46,596 bases of DNA from Acetivibrio ethanolgignens. Its GTDB lineage: Bacteria > Bacillota > Clostridia > Lachnospirales > Lachnospiraceae. A model generated the notes under the pieces. That model saw nothing but the letters and a program-made list of their open reading frames with translations, was not told the DNA's origin and searched no databases. A program made the position numbers and the translations under genes. The DNA lies in NCBI RefSeq assembly GCF_001461035.1, contig NZ_LNAM01000148.1, positions 1 through 46,596 of the forward strand, read 5' to 3'. Positions 1 to 9,280 of this stretch are shown here, one piece after another (position 1 is the first letter of the stretch; each line of letters opens with the position of its first letter).

Positions 1-1
1 A

Positions 2-46
2 AGTATATCAGATATAGGAAGAAGATTTAAGAACGCTATGTTTTGA
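2..46 (+). pseudogene. upstream fragment of tape measure gene, cut by in-frame TGA
   Basis: The frame of the large tape measure ORF stays open upstream of its first ATG to codon AGC at 47, and is then interrupted by TGA at 44-46. Upstream of that stop the same frame is again open to the window edge, reading SISDIGRRFKNAMF. There is no ribosome binding site before the ATG at 98. I infer that the true gene begins outside the window and that the TGA is a nonsense mutation, a sequence error, or a recoded codon. Only 14 codons are visible, so support is limited. Confidence 0.45.
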
Positions 47-97
47 AGCACTTACATATCAAATGGAATAAAACCATCAGAAGCATATAAAAATACG

Positions 98-3000
98 ATG
101 GTTAATTGTTCAAAGGCGGCAAAACAAGAAGCTGTTGCTATTGCAAAAGGAAATTCTACACTACAAGAAGCAGAACAAGCGCTTAATTCAGCAGAAAGTT
201 CTACTATTGGATTAACAATTGCTCAGACAGCTTTAAATGCAGTTATTGGGCTAGGTGTTGGATTATTGATTAATCTTGCGGTAAAAGGAATTTCTAAGGT
301 AATAAATTATCAACAAGATTTAATAGATAAATCAGAAGAAGCTATTAGTGCTTTTGAAGAGTCGAGAGATTCATTAAGTAATAACAAACAAACGATTGAC
401 AATATATCATCTGATTACGCAAAATTAGCACAAGGCGTAGACAGTTTGGGAAGAAATATATCTCTAAATACAGAAGAATATTCAAGATATAATGAAATTG
501 TAAACAAAATAGCAGATATGTTTCCTCAAATGGTTCAAGGTTATACAGATGAAGGAAATGCAATTATTGCAAATAAAGGCAATGTAGAAGAATTAACAAG
601 AGCATATGAAGAGCAAAAGAAAGCATATCAAGATTTAGTTATAACAAAAAGTGCCGAAACATTTGACGGATATAAAGCTAAAGTTGTAGAAACATCTTTA
701 CCAGAAAAATTAAAAGGTAAGAGAGGTACTTATGCTTATTCTGAACAGAAAAAGTATATTGATGAATTAATCGAAAGTTTAGAAAAAGGTCAAGAAGCCT
801 TTGAAGATTTTTATAGTAATCAGTATATTGGAAACAGTGATATTTATAGTGTACTGTATAGTGCAACCAAGACCGCAGGTATTGATTGGGGCGGTATAAT
901 GAATACTGATGAAAGATACGATCAGATAAAAACTCAAATGACAAAACTGTATGCGTATCAAAGACAGTTGGTTTCAAATATAAATACCGAGACTGCAAAA
1001 ATCAAACCAATAATGAGTGCTTATTTAGAGCAGTCATATGATTATCAATCTTTAGATTCTAATGTACAAGATGTTGTTAGTCAAATTATAGGTCAATTTG
1101 ATTCAGAGTTTTATATGCAGTTTGATAATGAAACTGATATGGCATCTTGGGTCACTGAAAATATTGTGAATAAATTTAAAGGTGTTGATGGTAAAAAAGT
1201 TGCTGATGCCTTTAAAAATGCTATTAATTTGAAGACAAAATTACAAAATGGTGAAATATCACTTGATGAATATTTGTCTGCTATAAGTGAGTTTAAAACT
1301 CTTATTGATGGCTTTGATAATAGCACGAAAAAATCTGTTGAGTTAATTTTTAATGTAAATTCTTCAAACGGATTAAGCACGGATACTATGGTCAATAATG
1401 TCAAAGATAAGTTACAAGATGAATTTGATGACAAAGTTGGCACTCTTACCATTGATGACTTAGAGATTGCTGCGAATTTGGAAATTCCAGAAGGTACTCT
1501 TCTAACTTGGGATGAACTTATTAGCAAGATTAAAGAAGTTCAAAGTTCAACATTAAACAATGAAACGGACATTTCCTATACAGAACAACTTTCCCAAGTC
1601 CAAGCACTCTCCAAAGGTCTTGACCAACTCGGTAAAATCTATACGGATGTACAAAATAAAGAAGATTTTGACTGGTCATCCATCTTAAATAATAAAGATT
1701 TTGAAGAAACATTTGGCAATATGCAGAATGTTAACGGCGAATATAAAAATGCCTACGAAGACTTTATTCAAACAGTTTCTAATTCTCCAAATGACATTAA
1801 TGCTTGTCAAACAGCATTTGATAATCTTGCAACTGCCTATATCAATAATTCAGGTGTATTAGATAATCTCACAGAAGAAACAAAGGCTTCTACTATTGCT
1901 ATGCTTGAACAAATGGGTATTGCAAATGCTGATGAGGTTGTCACTGCAAAGTTAGCAGCTCAAGAATTAAAGCTGAAACTAAATATGGAAGGCACTACAG
2001 ATGAGATTTCCAAACAGATTTCAGATTTAATAAATCATGGTGAAGCTTCAGGTATTGCTGCATCTGCCCTATTTGATTTGGTTACACAGGTAAAGGTTTT
2101 TAATACCACTGGTTTAAGCGTAACAGACAGAGTTAAAGAATTAGAAAAACTTGCTACGGCATTTGGTATTGCTACTGATTCAGCTAGTGATTATTGGACA
2201 GTAGAAAGACAACTTGCATATGCTAAAAGCAAAGGAATTTCAGAAGAACAATTTCTTGCAAATACAACTTCTAAATATCAAAATGCAATTCAAGAAAAGT
2301 TTGGCTCTATTTCTGCCAAATATACTAGCGGATTAACTACAAATAAAAACTCTGGTTCATCTTCATCATCCAAGGATACTAAACAGCCTATTGATTGGAT
2401 TTCCCGTAAATTTGACATTCTTGCCAAGCAATTAGACGTAATCAAAAAGAAAGCATCCGAGGTTTATTCCACATTTAAAAACCAAAATAAACAGTTAGAC
2501 CTTGCTATTGAAAACATTGAGAGTCAGATTACTTTATATAAGAAAGCATATACAGCTTATATGAAACAGGCTGATTCCGTTGGTTTATCCGCTTCTCTTA
2601 AAAAGAAAGTTCAAAATGGTTCAATGAATGTAAGTGAGTATTCTGGTACAATTGCTGACAAAATACAGGAATACCAGAAATATTATGACCTTGCACAAGA
2701 TACACTAAAGACTATCACTGAACTTAAATTGGAAGAAAAGGAACTTGCAAGTCAAAAACTTTCCAATATCACAGACGATTACGATAGAAAGAAATCTTAT
2801 CAAGAAGCACTTGCTAATCTTCGTGAAGCGAAAGCAGGTGATAATCTCACTGAAAAAGATTATAACTATCTCATCAAAAAGCAAAATCATATCAAAGCAA
2901 ATTTACAGAAAGAACAAAAAGCCTTAGAGGATGAGTTCAATGCTTTGGTGAAAAATGGAACGATTAAAAAATATTCCGATGCTTGGTATGAATGGAAAGA

Positions 3001-4750
3001 AAAAATCGTTGGTGTCAAAGTTGAAATCGAAGATTGTAATAACGAAATCGAAGATTTAGCAGAAAATATCATTGATATAAGATGGGAGAAATTCGACAAA
3101 GCTATTGAAAAACTTGATACCATTGGCGATAAGTTAAGTAAAATCAAGAATTTCTTCGATGGTGATTTATTTGACGGTACTTCTATCACTAAAACTGGAT
3201 TGGCTAACGTAGCACTTGGGTTCGCTGATATGGCTAATGAAAAACAGAAATTAGTCAACTATCAGGCTGAGAAGAATAGATTGAATACTATGCTGAGTGA
3301 TAATAATCTTACATCAGCAGAAAGAGAAAAATACGAAAAAAGACTGAAAGAGATTGAGAAACTTGAAATTGAATCCGCTTTAAATATCAAAAATGCAAGA
3401 CAGTCTATTATTGACATCTACATTCAGTCTATTGAAGAAGAAACTAAAGCCATGGAGGATTTGACGACCGCAAAGAAATCGGAACTCCAAGCCGAAGTTG
3501 CACTCCATAATTATAGATCAAAAATTGCCGACAAAGAAGAAGATATTGCTATTCTTCAGAAAAAGATTGCTGAATTATCCAAATCTACTGACCGTAAAGA
3601 TATTGCTATGCGGTTAGAATTAGAGGAAGAACTTAAAGAAGCAAAAGAAGATTTAGCTGAAGAACAATATCAGCATGATATAGACCAACAGCAAGAAGCA
3701 TTAGATGAGGAATTATCCGATTTTGAAAAAATGCAAGACCAAAAGATTAAGGATGTTAAAAATAATCTTGATACTCAAGAGAAAATCCTTAACAAATACT
3801 TCTCTGACGTAAAATCTGGTTGGACAACTATGATTGATTATATGAGGGGGTATGGTAATCAATTTGGTGTAGATATGACTTCTACTCTTACCAATCTGTT
3901 AGAAAGTGCGAAGAGCTTGACTGAATTTATGGATATTAACCCAAATGTAGATTATAGCACTAAACATGTAAATAAAAATCAGACTGATATTCCTATTAGA
4001 GACATAGGAATTGGTGCTGTAGTTGGGGCAGGTACAGCAATAGTCAGCGGTAGCGGGAATTCTTCAACAGGCAAAAAGAAAGATACTTCTGGTGACAAAG
4101 ATGTTGTTTCCAAAGAAAAGGCATCTACCTTGCCTGGTACTATTAAATATGGTGATAGTGGTAAAAACGTAACTGTTTTACAAAAGGCATTAAAGGCACT
4201 CGGATTTAGTGTTGGTTCTACTGGTGTTGATGGTAAGTTTGGTTCAAATACATTGGCTGCTGTTAAATCATTCCAAAAGAGTACAAAGGTTAGAGGTGGA
4301 GTTATTACGGCTGATGGTATTGTTGGTACAAATACCAAGAAGAAATTCAAGGCTAATAATTATCGAAAAGGTGTAAAAGATTTAAAAGAAAATCAGTTGG
4401 CACTTACACAGGAAGATGGAACTGAAATCGTCCTTAGACCGTCTGAAGGTATTTTAACTCCTTTACAAAAAGGTGATAGCGTTCTTACTTCTGCCCAAAC
4501 AGATAATCTTATCGCATTGAGTAAAATGACACCTGTAGATATGTCAAAGTTATGGAATATCAATACCAATATTCCATCATTCTCCAATATTCAAACAAAA
4601 GAAAGTCCTGTTGTTATTGAACACTTGGATGCTTCTGTTAATTTAAGTGGAATTACTAGGGATGAAATTAATAAGACAATACTTGAAGAATGCAATAAAG
4701 TGCCTGATAAGATTGCAAAGGCAGTTTATAGAGGTGGATATAACAGATAA
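98..4750 (+). CDS. phage tail tape measure protein, probably 5'-truncated by a stop
   Basis: A 1550-residue, mostly helical protein. It has a hydrophobic stretch near residues 35-70 and long charged coiled-coil segments (roughly 750-1250), with a peptidoglycan-binding (PG_binding_1-like) module around residues 1342-1418 marked by LQKALKALGF and the DGKFGSNTLAAVKSFQ pattern. This is the layout of siphophage tape measure proteins, which set tail length and act during DNA entry. The PG-binding module may help contact the cell wall. The ATG at 98 has no Shine-Dalgarno sequence and the frame continues upstream past a TGA at 44-46, so the annotated start is probably not native. The tail-tip gene follows, as expected in a siphophage tail operon. 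Confidence 0.82.
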   Translation: MVNCSKAAKQEAVAIAKGNSTLQEAEQALNSAESSTIGLTIAQTALNAVIGLGVGLLINLAVKGISKVINYQQDLIDKSEEAISAFEESRDSLSNNKQTIDNISSDYAKLAQGVDSLGRNISLNTEEYSRYNEIVNKIADMFPQMVQGYTDEGNAIIANKGNVEELTRAYEEQKKAYQDLVITKSAETFDGYKAKVVETSLPEKLKGKRGTYAYSEQKKYIDELIESLEKGQEAFEDFYSNQYIGNSDIYSVLYSATKTAGIDWGGIMNTDERYDQIKTQMTKLYAYQRQLVSNINTETAKIKPIMSAYLEQSYDYQSLDSNVQDVVSQIIGQFDSEFYMQFDNETDMASWVTENIVNKFKGVDGKKVADAFKNAINLKTKLQNGEISLDEYLSAISEFKTLIDGFDNSTKKSVELIFNVNSSNGLSTDTMVNNVKDKLQDEFDDKVGTLTIDDLEIAANLEIPEGTLLTWDELISKIKEVQSSTLNNETDISYTEQLSQVQALSKGLDQLGKIYTDVQNKEDFDWSSILNNKDFEETFGNMQNVNGEYKNAYEDFIQTVSNSPNDINACQTAFDNLATAYINNSGVLDNLTEETKASTIAMLEQMGIANADEVVTAKLAAQELKLKLNMEGTTDEISKQISDLINHGEASGIAASALFDLVTQVKVFNTTGLSVTDRVKELEKLATAFGIATDSASDYWTVERQLAYAKSKGISEEQFLANTTSKYQNAIQEKFGSISAKYTSGLTTNKNSGSSSSSKDTKQPIDWISRKFDILAKQLDVIKKKASEVYSTFKNQNKQLDLAIENIESQITLYKKAYTAYMKQADSVGLSASLKKKVQNGSMNVSEYSGTIADKIQEYQKYYDLAQDTLKTITELKLEEKELASQKLSNITDDYDRKKSYQEALANLREAKAGDNLTEKDYNYLIKKQNHIKANLQKEQKALEDEFNALVKNGTIKKYSDAWYEWKEKIVGVKVEIEDCNNEIEDLAENIIDIRWEKFDKAIEKLDTIGDKLSKIKNFFDGDLFDGTSITKTGLANVALGFADMANEKQKLVNYQAEKNRLNTMLSDNNLTSAEREKYEKRLKEIEKLEIESALNIKNARQSIIDIYIQSIEEETKAMEDLTTAKKSELQAEVALHNYRSKIADKEEDIAILQKKIAELSKSTDRKDIAMRLELEEELKEAKEDLAEEQYQHDIDQQQEALDEELSDFEKMQDQKIKDVKNNLDTQEKILNKYFSDVKSGWTTMIDYMRGYGNQFGVDMTSTLTNLLESAKSLTEFMDINPNVDYSTKHVNKNQTDIPIRDIGIGAVVGAGTAIVSGSGNSSTGKKKDTSGDKDVVSKEKASTLPGTIKYGDSGKNVTVLQKALKALGFSVGSTGVDGKFGSNTLAAVKSFQKSTKVRGGVITADGIVGTNTKKKFKANNYRKGVKDLKENQLALTQEDGTEIVLRPSEGILTPLQKGDSVLTSAQTDNLIALSKMTPVDMSKLWNINTNIPSFSNIQTKESPVVIEHLDASVNLSGITRDEINKTILEECNKVPDKIAKAVYRGGYNR

Positions 4751-4762
4751 TGTATGTTTTTG

Positions 4763-4788
4763 AGAGGGTGGTTTTTTTACTGCCCTCT
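4763..4788 (+). terminator. weak intergenic hairpin in phage tail operon
   Basis: AGAGGG (4763-4768) pairs with CCCTCT (4783-4788), extended inward by two G-T wobbles and one G-C pair around a T-rich loop, then TTATTTA. It sits between the tape measure stop and the next ribosome binding site. It could be a partial terminator or a processing hairpin. Confidence 0.4.
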
Positions 4789-4802
4789 TTTATTTATAGG
4801 AG

Positions 4803-7800
4803 GTGAGAAAAATTTTCGATAGATTTATTTTTGATGGAAAATCCAGTGATGTATATGATGTAGTTGCCGTATTTTTTGACAGAAAGCCAGATACATCTTA
4901 TTCTGCTGGTTTAAAAACAGATTTATCTACATTCGCAAATAAGGCTACTGGTACTTTTGATATCGTAGAGCAAAACTACTCTGAACCAATGAAGTTTACT
5001 CTGCAAATCGTTAATAAGGATTTTACCGATTTTGATACTATCAAAGAAAGAGAAATCAAAAAATGGTTATGTAAAAGAGGGAAATATTGTTGGTTTAGCA
5101 TAGAAACAGAAGGATATGAAAATATTCAATGGCAAATCAATATATCTAACCCAAAAGTTTTATATGTTGGCAGAGTAGTCGGTATGGAATTTGAATGTAC
5201 TGCTAATGCCCCATTTGGTTACTCTCCTCTTATCACAAGGAAATTTGAAATTACAGATAATAATAAGTCTGCAAGTATACATGTTAATACAGATGAAGAT
5301 GATTATATATATCCTCATATAGAAATTTCAATGATTGGGTATGGAAACTTGTCTATAATCAACAGTACAGAAATTGAGCATAGGGATTTTTTATTAAATA
5401 ATGTGACATCTAACGAAGTTATTACCATTGATAATTCACTTCCTATTATTGGCTCTTCTCAAAACGGTCACAATATTTATTCTGATGCTCAAATAGAAGA
5501 AAGTTCAGATGATATTTATACGGTTATGACTGTAAGCGGTGGTGATTATGACGGAAATCCTTTGCAAATCACCGATGTAAACCCTACAGGTACGAGTTAT
5601 ATATGTAACTTTAACTATTATTATCCTTGGTTTAGTGACGAGTTAAAAGTAAAGATAACAGAGTTTAACAAAGCTTGTGCTAAGAGGAAAGGCGGTTATA
5701 CTACTGCCATATCTACATTAAAAGAATTAATGTTGAAATTAGAGGATATCAATAATCGTGTTCCCAAAACAGAACATAGCACTGATTGGTCTGAATATGG
5801 TGTTATAGAATTACAGTCAGAGTTTAATTATTACAATCAAAAAATGTCTGTTTACTTAGATGGACAGAATGAATCTAAGCGTATGGAATATTATAATATC
5901 CTATATGGTACAAATGGTATTCAGAATGCTCTTACACAAAGAAAAAGTGAATATGCTGCAAAGGAAGCTGAAATTGCACATCAGCAAGAAATAATTAATA
6001 ATTATGTCCTCAACATGGAAGAATTTCTTGGCAATGAATTATATAAAGAATTATCTTCCTATTTTTATTATACAACATTTACCGATGATACATTCGTTGC
6101 TACTCGTGCTATGGATGATTCTGAAATTCTTGAAATGAAATTGGCATTGTTAGAAGAAGCTGAAAGAAAACTCGCAGAGGTGTCTCACCCTTCTTATACA
6201 ATGACAATTGACAGTGAGAATTTTCTTGCTTTGCCAAAGTATAAAGAATATGCAGAACAGTTATCATTAGGCTGTATGGTATCAGTCGAGTTTGAAGAAG
6301 ATGAAATTATCACGCCAAGACTACTTAAAATAAGTATTGATTGGGAGGATTTAAAGAATTTTACTCTTACATTCAGCAGTAAAACAAAACTGGACGATGG
6401 ATTAATACAGTTAGAAGAAATACATAAGCAGATTAATACTACAGTTACTTCACAAATCTTATCAGGTATTGGTTGGGACGCTGCTAAGAATCAAATAACA
6501 CCAGTTAATGAGTTCATGAATAGTGCCTTAGATGCTTCAAAAAATGCGTTGTTTTCTGGTAAGAATCAGGAAGTTATTACAGACGGTTCTGGTATGAGAC
6601 TCCGTAAATGGGTGGATGAGTTAAATAATTACAGCCCAAATCAGATGTGGGAAACTAATAATGGCATATACCTTACAGATAGTGCTTGGGAAAGTGTAAA
6701 TGTTGCTATTGGTGAATTGAATATAGGGAAAGATACAAAAGGCAATGATATTACTATGTATGGTATTGCTGCTCCTCTTCTACTTGGCAAGATGACTATT
6801 TCTGAATCTTTATATATTATGAACCAAAATAACAGCTTCAGTATTAATAATGACGGACTTCTTGCATTAAGTCAGAATAAAAATACCGCTATCAAGATTA
6901 ATCCTAATAACAACAGTGGCTTAATTGAAATTGTTAAAGGATATGGTACTTCTTCTGCGAAGAGTGTTTTCTATACTGATTCAAGTGGTAATTTGAATTT
7001 GACAGGAACTATAAATGCTAATAGTGGAACTATCGGAGGATGGACTATTGATTCTAACGGATTAAGTGGCGGGGGAACTATTAGTGGGGGAGAAATTACT
7101 GGTTCTATGCTTTTTTCACAGAATTACTTTTTGAGAGATGCGGAAGGAAAGCTCATTTATGACAGCTCTCATAGACCGAAAAAGAGTGGAATGGGTACCA
7201 TGGTTAACCTGGAAACCGGATACAGTGTATTTTCGGGGAAATACCGTTATGCATGGCTGGATGAGGATGAGGAAGAGCATGATGCTTCTATAACGATGGA
7301 CAACGGAAGGATACGAATACGGGATGAGAATGAGAGTGGAAGCCTTTATTATTCGTATGAAGGCATATCCACAACGAAGGATGGAAATGAAGCCTCTGGA
7401 ATTATTGACTTTAAATCCAAAGTATTTGGAGAGTCAAAAAAGGGAAATGTTTATAAAGGGATTACAATTAAAACAAGAAACAGCCCACTTGGGCTAATAT
7501 CGGATGGAAATCATGTGATTGTAAGCCCGAATAAAAACCAAGCCTTATATGACCCATCGGATAAAAATATGTTCGATAAGTTCACCTTTGCTACAAGGAA
7601 CCGGTTTGACACAAATGCAAAGGGCGAGATTGATTATGGGAAAAAAATCAGTGACGGAGGCGGTATCCTTTATTATGGCAAGAGGAAATATAACGAGTCA
7701 GAGGACAGGTATGAGCACTCGGTAGGGTTGGAGCTTTCCACAGAAAGCACGGTATATATCGTGGATGGTCTTGGCAGGCGTGGAGAAGGTTACCTGGTTG

Positions 7801-7967
7801 CAAAAAACATTCCAAAGCCGGTAAAATCAATGAGCGTATCGGATAAAGAGTTTTCTTTCGAAACGAAGGATGGAACCGGAACCTATGCCCTGACCAAGGA
7901 CAGCTCTGGAAGGATTACAAAAATGGACGATGGAAACGGGAATACCATAAAGATAACCTGGAGGTGA
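4803..7967 (+). CDS. phage distal tail (Dit)-like / tail-associated fusion protein
   Basis: A 1054-residue protein. Residues 1 to about 215 resemble a siphophage distal tail protein (FDRFIFDGKSS start, a phage tail beta fold, then a segment NNVTSNEVITIDN). From about residue 235 (DIYTVMTVSGGD, DVNPTGTSYICNF) the sequence looks like the middle of a tail-associated (Tal) protein, then coiled coil (about 310-470) and a C-terminal receptor-binding-like region starting at IGGWTI (about 745). The usual Dit C-terminus and Tal N-terminus seem to be missing, so I infer a fusion by in-frame deletion. The GTG at 4803 overlaps the AGGAGGTG ribosome binding site; ATT at 4812 is an alternative start with better spacing. 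Composition shifts to higher G+C near 7100. Family assignment is by recognition of motifs only. Confidence 0.7.
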   Translation: MRKIFDRFIFDGKSSDVYDVVAVFFDRKPDTSYSAGLKTDLSTFANKATGTFDIVEQNYSEPMKFTLQIVNKDFTDFDTIKEREIKKWLCKRGKYCWFSIETEGYENIQWQINISNPKVLYVGRVVGMEFECTANAPFGYSPLITRKFEITDNNKSASIHVNTDEDDYIYPHIEISMIGYGNLSIINSTEIEHRDFLLNNVTSNEVITIDNSLPIIGSSQNGHNIYSDAQIEESSDDIYTVMTVSGGDYDGNPLQITDVNPTGTSYICNFNYYYPWFSDELKVKITEFNKACAKRKGGYTTAISTLKELMLKLEDINNRVPKTEHSTDWSEYGVIELQSEFNYYNQKMSVYLDGQNESKRMEYYNILYGTNGIQNALTQRKSEYAAKEAEIAHQQEIINNYVLNMEEFLGNELYKELSSYFYYTTFTDDTFVATRAMDDSEILEMKLALLEEAERKLAEVSHPSYTMTIDSENFLALPKYKEYAEQLSLGCMVSVEFEEDEIITPRLLKISIDWEDLKNFTLTFSSKTKLDDGLIQLEEIHKQINTTVTSQILSGIGWDAAKNQITPVNEFMNSALDASKNALFSGKNQEVITDGSGMRLRKWVDELNNYSPNQMWETNNGIYLTDSAWESVNVAIGELNIGKDTKGNDITMYGIAAPLLLGKMTISESLYIMNQNNSFSINNDGLLALSQNKNTAIKINPNNNSGLIEIVKGYGTSSAKSVFYTDSSGNLNLTGTINANSGTIGGWTIDSNGLSGGGTISGGEITGSMLFSQNYFLRDAEGKLIYDSSHRPKKSGMGTMVNLETGYSVFSGKYRYAWLDEDEEEHDASITMDNGRIRIRDENESGSLYYSYEGISTTKDGNEASGIIDFKSKVFGESKKGNVYKGITIKTRNSPLGLISDGNHVIVSPNKNQALYDPSDKNMFDKFTFATRNRFDTNAKGEIDYGKKISDGGGILYYGKRKYNESEDRYEHSVGLELSTESTVYIVDGLGRRGEGYLVAKNIPKPVKSMSVSDKEFSFETKDGTGTYALTKDSSGRITKMDDGNGNTIKITWR

Positions 7968-7973
7968 TTATTT

Positions 7974-8264
7974 TTGACAAGACAGGAGGAAATCGCTTTC
8001 CAAAATGGTCTACTGTGCGGTATGGCTGCAAAGGGAGGTATCGCTGTTCCGATTAAATCAGGAGGCGGTGAAACAAAGAATTCAGGAATATTTAAAATAG
8101 AGGACATGGGATACGGAGGTGGTATATCTCCAATAAAATGTGTTGTTTTAAAAACAAAGCTGTATCCTTGTATACAGGGTGCGTATGTGTTGGAATTTAA
8201 GCTACCGCAATATGGGCAGATGGAAAGCAATTTGTTTCAGTTTGAAAGGATGGATGAAGAATGA
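7974..8264 (+). CDS. small phage tail-region protein, function unknown
   Basis: A 96-residue protein that I cannot assign. It begins with TTG at 7974, 7 bases after GGAGGTG, which overlaps the stop of the preceding tail gene. The N-terminus (TRQEEIAFQNGLLCGMAAKGG) is followed by a Gly-rich stretch (SGGGETKNSG, GYGGG) and a beta-rich tail. It overlaps the next gene by four bases (ATGA at 8261-8264), so the two are probably translationally coupled. Its position right after the receptor-binding-like gene and its higher G+C match the 3' part of that gene, which suggests the two moved together as a module, perhaps as an accessory baseplate protein. Confidence 0.6.
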   Translation: MTRQEEIAFQNGLLCGMAAKGGIAVPIKSGGGETKNSGIFKIEDMGYGGGISPIKCVVLKTKLYPCIQGAYVLEFKLPQYGQMESNLFQFERMDEE

Positions 8265-8947
8265 AATATGATGTTGTGACATTTAAACGAAAAGATGGTG
8301 AGTACGGAGAAACAATATACCAATTAGCAGATTATCTAGTGAGCCTAAATATCGGTTTTAAAATTGTAAAAAAAGAGGATGACGGTAGGTATTGTAAATG
8401 TATATTGCAAAGGGGAGATAGTCCTTTTTGTTTATTATTTGAAAAAAGAAAGAGTAATTCTGATGTGGAATGTAGTTTTAGAAGAAACCCAGAAGGATCA
8501 GGATCTGGTTATAGTTATAAAAGATTTGAACATAGTTTATCGTATTCATTATCTTTTCACTATATATATGATGATGATACATTTCTTTTTGCTATTAGGG
8601 ATTATGATTACAGGAAATGGATGGGTGACGCTTATGGATTTTCAAAATTAACAAATTTGATTACAGGAAAAGAGAAACATTGTCTTTTGTATAGGAATTC
8701 AATTTACTCAGAAGACGATGAAAATATTGGTATTGTCGAAAGGTCATGCACAATTTCTGAAGGCTATAATGACTATATCATGCTGAATAGCCCATTATTC
8801 ACTGTAAATAATAATTATATTCTCCCATACAAAATAAATGGTCTTTACTGTATAGTAAAAAGCTGGAAAGATATGCCAAACGGATTATACAAGGTAAATG
8901 GGAAGGTTGGATTTCTTTGCGACAATCTTTTCTTCATTGATTTATAG
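8261..8947 (+). CDS. hypothetical phage late protein (228 aa)
   Basis: A 228-residue soluble protein rich in Tyr, Asp, Ser and Cys, with no signal peptide or membrane segment. It starts at the ATGA overlap with the preceding gene. I see no family motif; the end reads like a small beta domain (GLYKVNGKVGFLCDNLFFIDL region). It is much richer in A+T than its two neighbours, which fits a separately acquired cargo (moron-type) or host-interaction gene at the end of the tail operon. It could also be a tail appendage. The lysis genes usual at this point are absent. Confidence 0.55.
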   Translation: MKYDVVTFKRKDGEYGETIYQLADYLVSLNIGFKIVKKEDDGRYCKCILQRGDSPFCLLFEKRKSNSDVECSFRRNPEGSGSGYSYKRFEHSLSYSLSFHYIYDDDTFLFAIRDYDYRKWMGDAYGFSKLTNLITGKEKHCLLYRNSIYSEDDENIGIVERSCTISEGYNDYIMLNSPLFTVNNNYILPYKINGLYCIVKSWKDMPNGLYKVNGKVGFLCDNLFFIDL

Positions 8948-8958
8948 GAGGGCGAGAA

Positions 8959-9123
8959 ATGAGTACATACAGATATGAAAAAGAAACTATCCATAACATC
9001 CTACAGCTGCTTCAGGAGCTGGAAATCAAAGGCTTCAAAAATGCCGGGCTGTTATTTTCAGCCTCGGAAATGCTAAGAAATCCTTTAGAGGAGGTGGAAG
9101 AACATGATAAAGTAGGAGCATAA
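8959..9123 (+). CDS. small phage protein (54 aa), last gene of the late operon
   Basis: A 54-codon ORF from ATG at 8959 to TAA at 9121-9123, preceded by AGGAGGGCGAGAA. The predicted protein is amphipathic helical (YEKETIHNILQLLQELEIK, then a second helix with NPLEEVEEH) and has no membrane segment, so it is not a holin. The ribosome binding site, its place in the operon and the terminator 28 bases downstream support it as a real gene. Function unknown; it may be a small structural or assembly factor. Confidence 0.55.
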   Translation: MSTYRYEKETIHNILQLLQELEIKGFKNAGLLFSASEMLRNPLEEVEEHDKVGA

Positions 9124-9151
9124 AGAAATCACAGGAGAGATTATGACAGGA

Positions 9152-9175
9152 AAGAAGCCTAAGGGCTTCTTTTTT
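9152..9175 (+). terminator. rho-independent terminator of the phage late operon
   Basis: AAGAAGCC (9152-9159), loop TAAG, GGCTTCTT (9164-9171) and a T-run to 9175. A perfect 8-bp stem with a T tract, directly after the last late gene. A 19-codon ORF runs through it but is not credible as a gene. Confidence 0.85.
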
Positions 9176-9220
9176 CATGGGAAAGACATAAGCTTGTGTT
9201 AGATAATTATTGGTACAATT

Positions 9221-9262
9221 ATAGGACAGTTGAGATTAGTTTCTCTTCTGTCCTATTTTTTT
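9221..9262 (+). terminator. hairpin with GAGA/TCTC inner stem, copy 1
   Basis: ATAGGACAG (9221-9229) pairs with CTGTCCTAT (9248-9256). Inside is a TT/TT internal loop, then GAGA (9232-9235) pairing with TCTC (9242-9245) around a 6-base loop; T-run 9256-9262 followed by ACG. It can stop plus-strand transcription and lies just beyond the 3' end of the minus-strand 73-aa gene. The same design recurs at 9632-9669. Confidence 0.75.
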
Positions 9263-9280
9263 ACGTTTTATCTTTATGTA

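Noticed and set aside
1-9123. Alternative genetic code in the prophage
   Set aside because: TGA ends the 1054-aa and 96-aa genes with correctly placed following ribosome binding sites, so a single TGA in the tape measure is not enough evidence.
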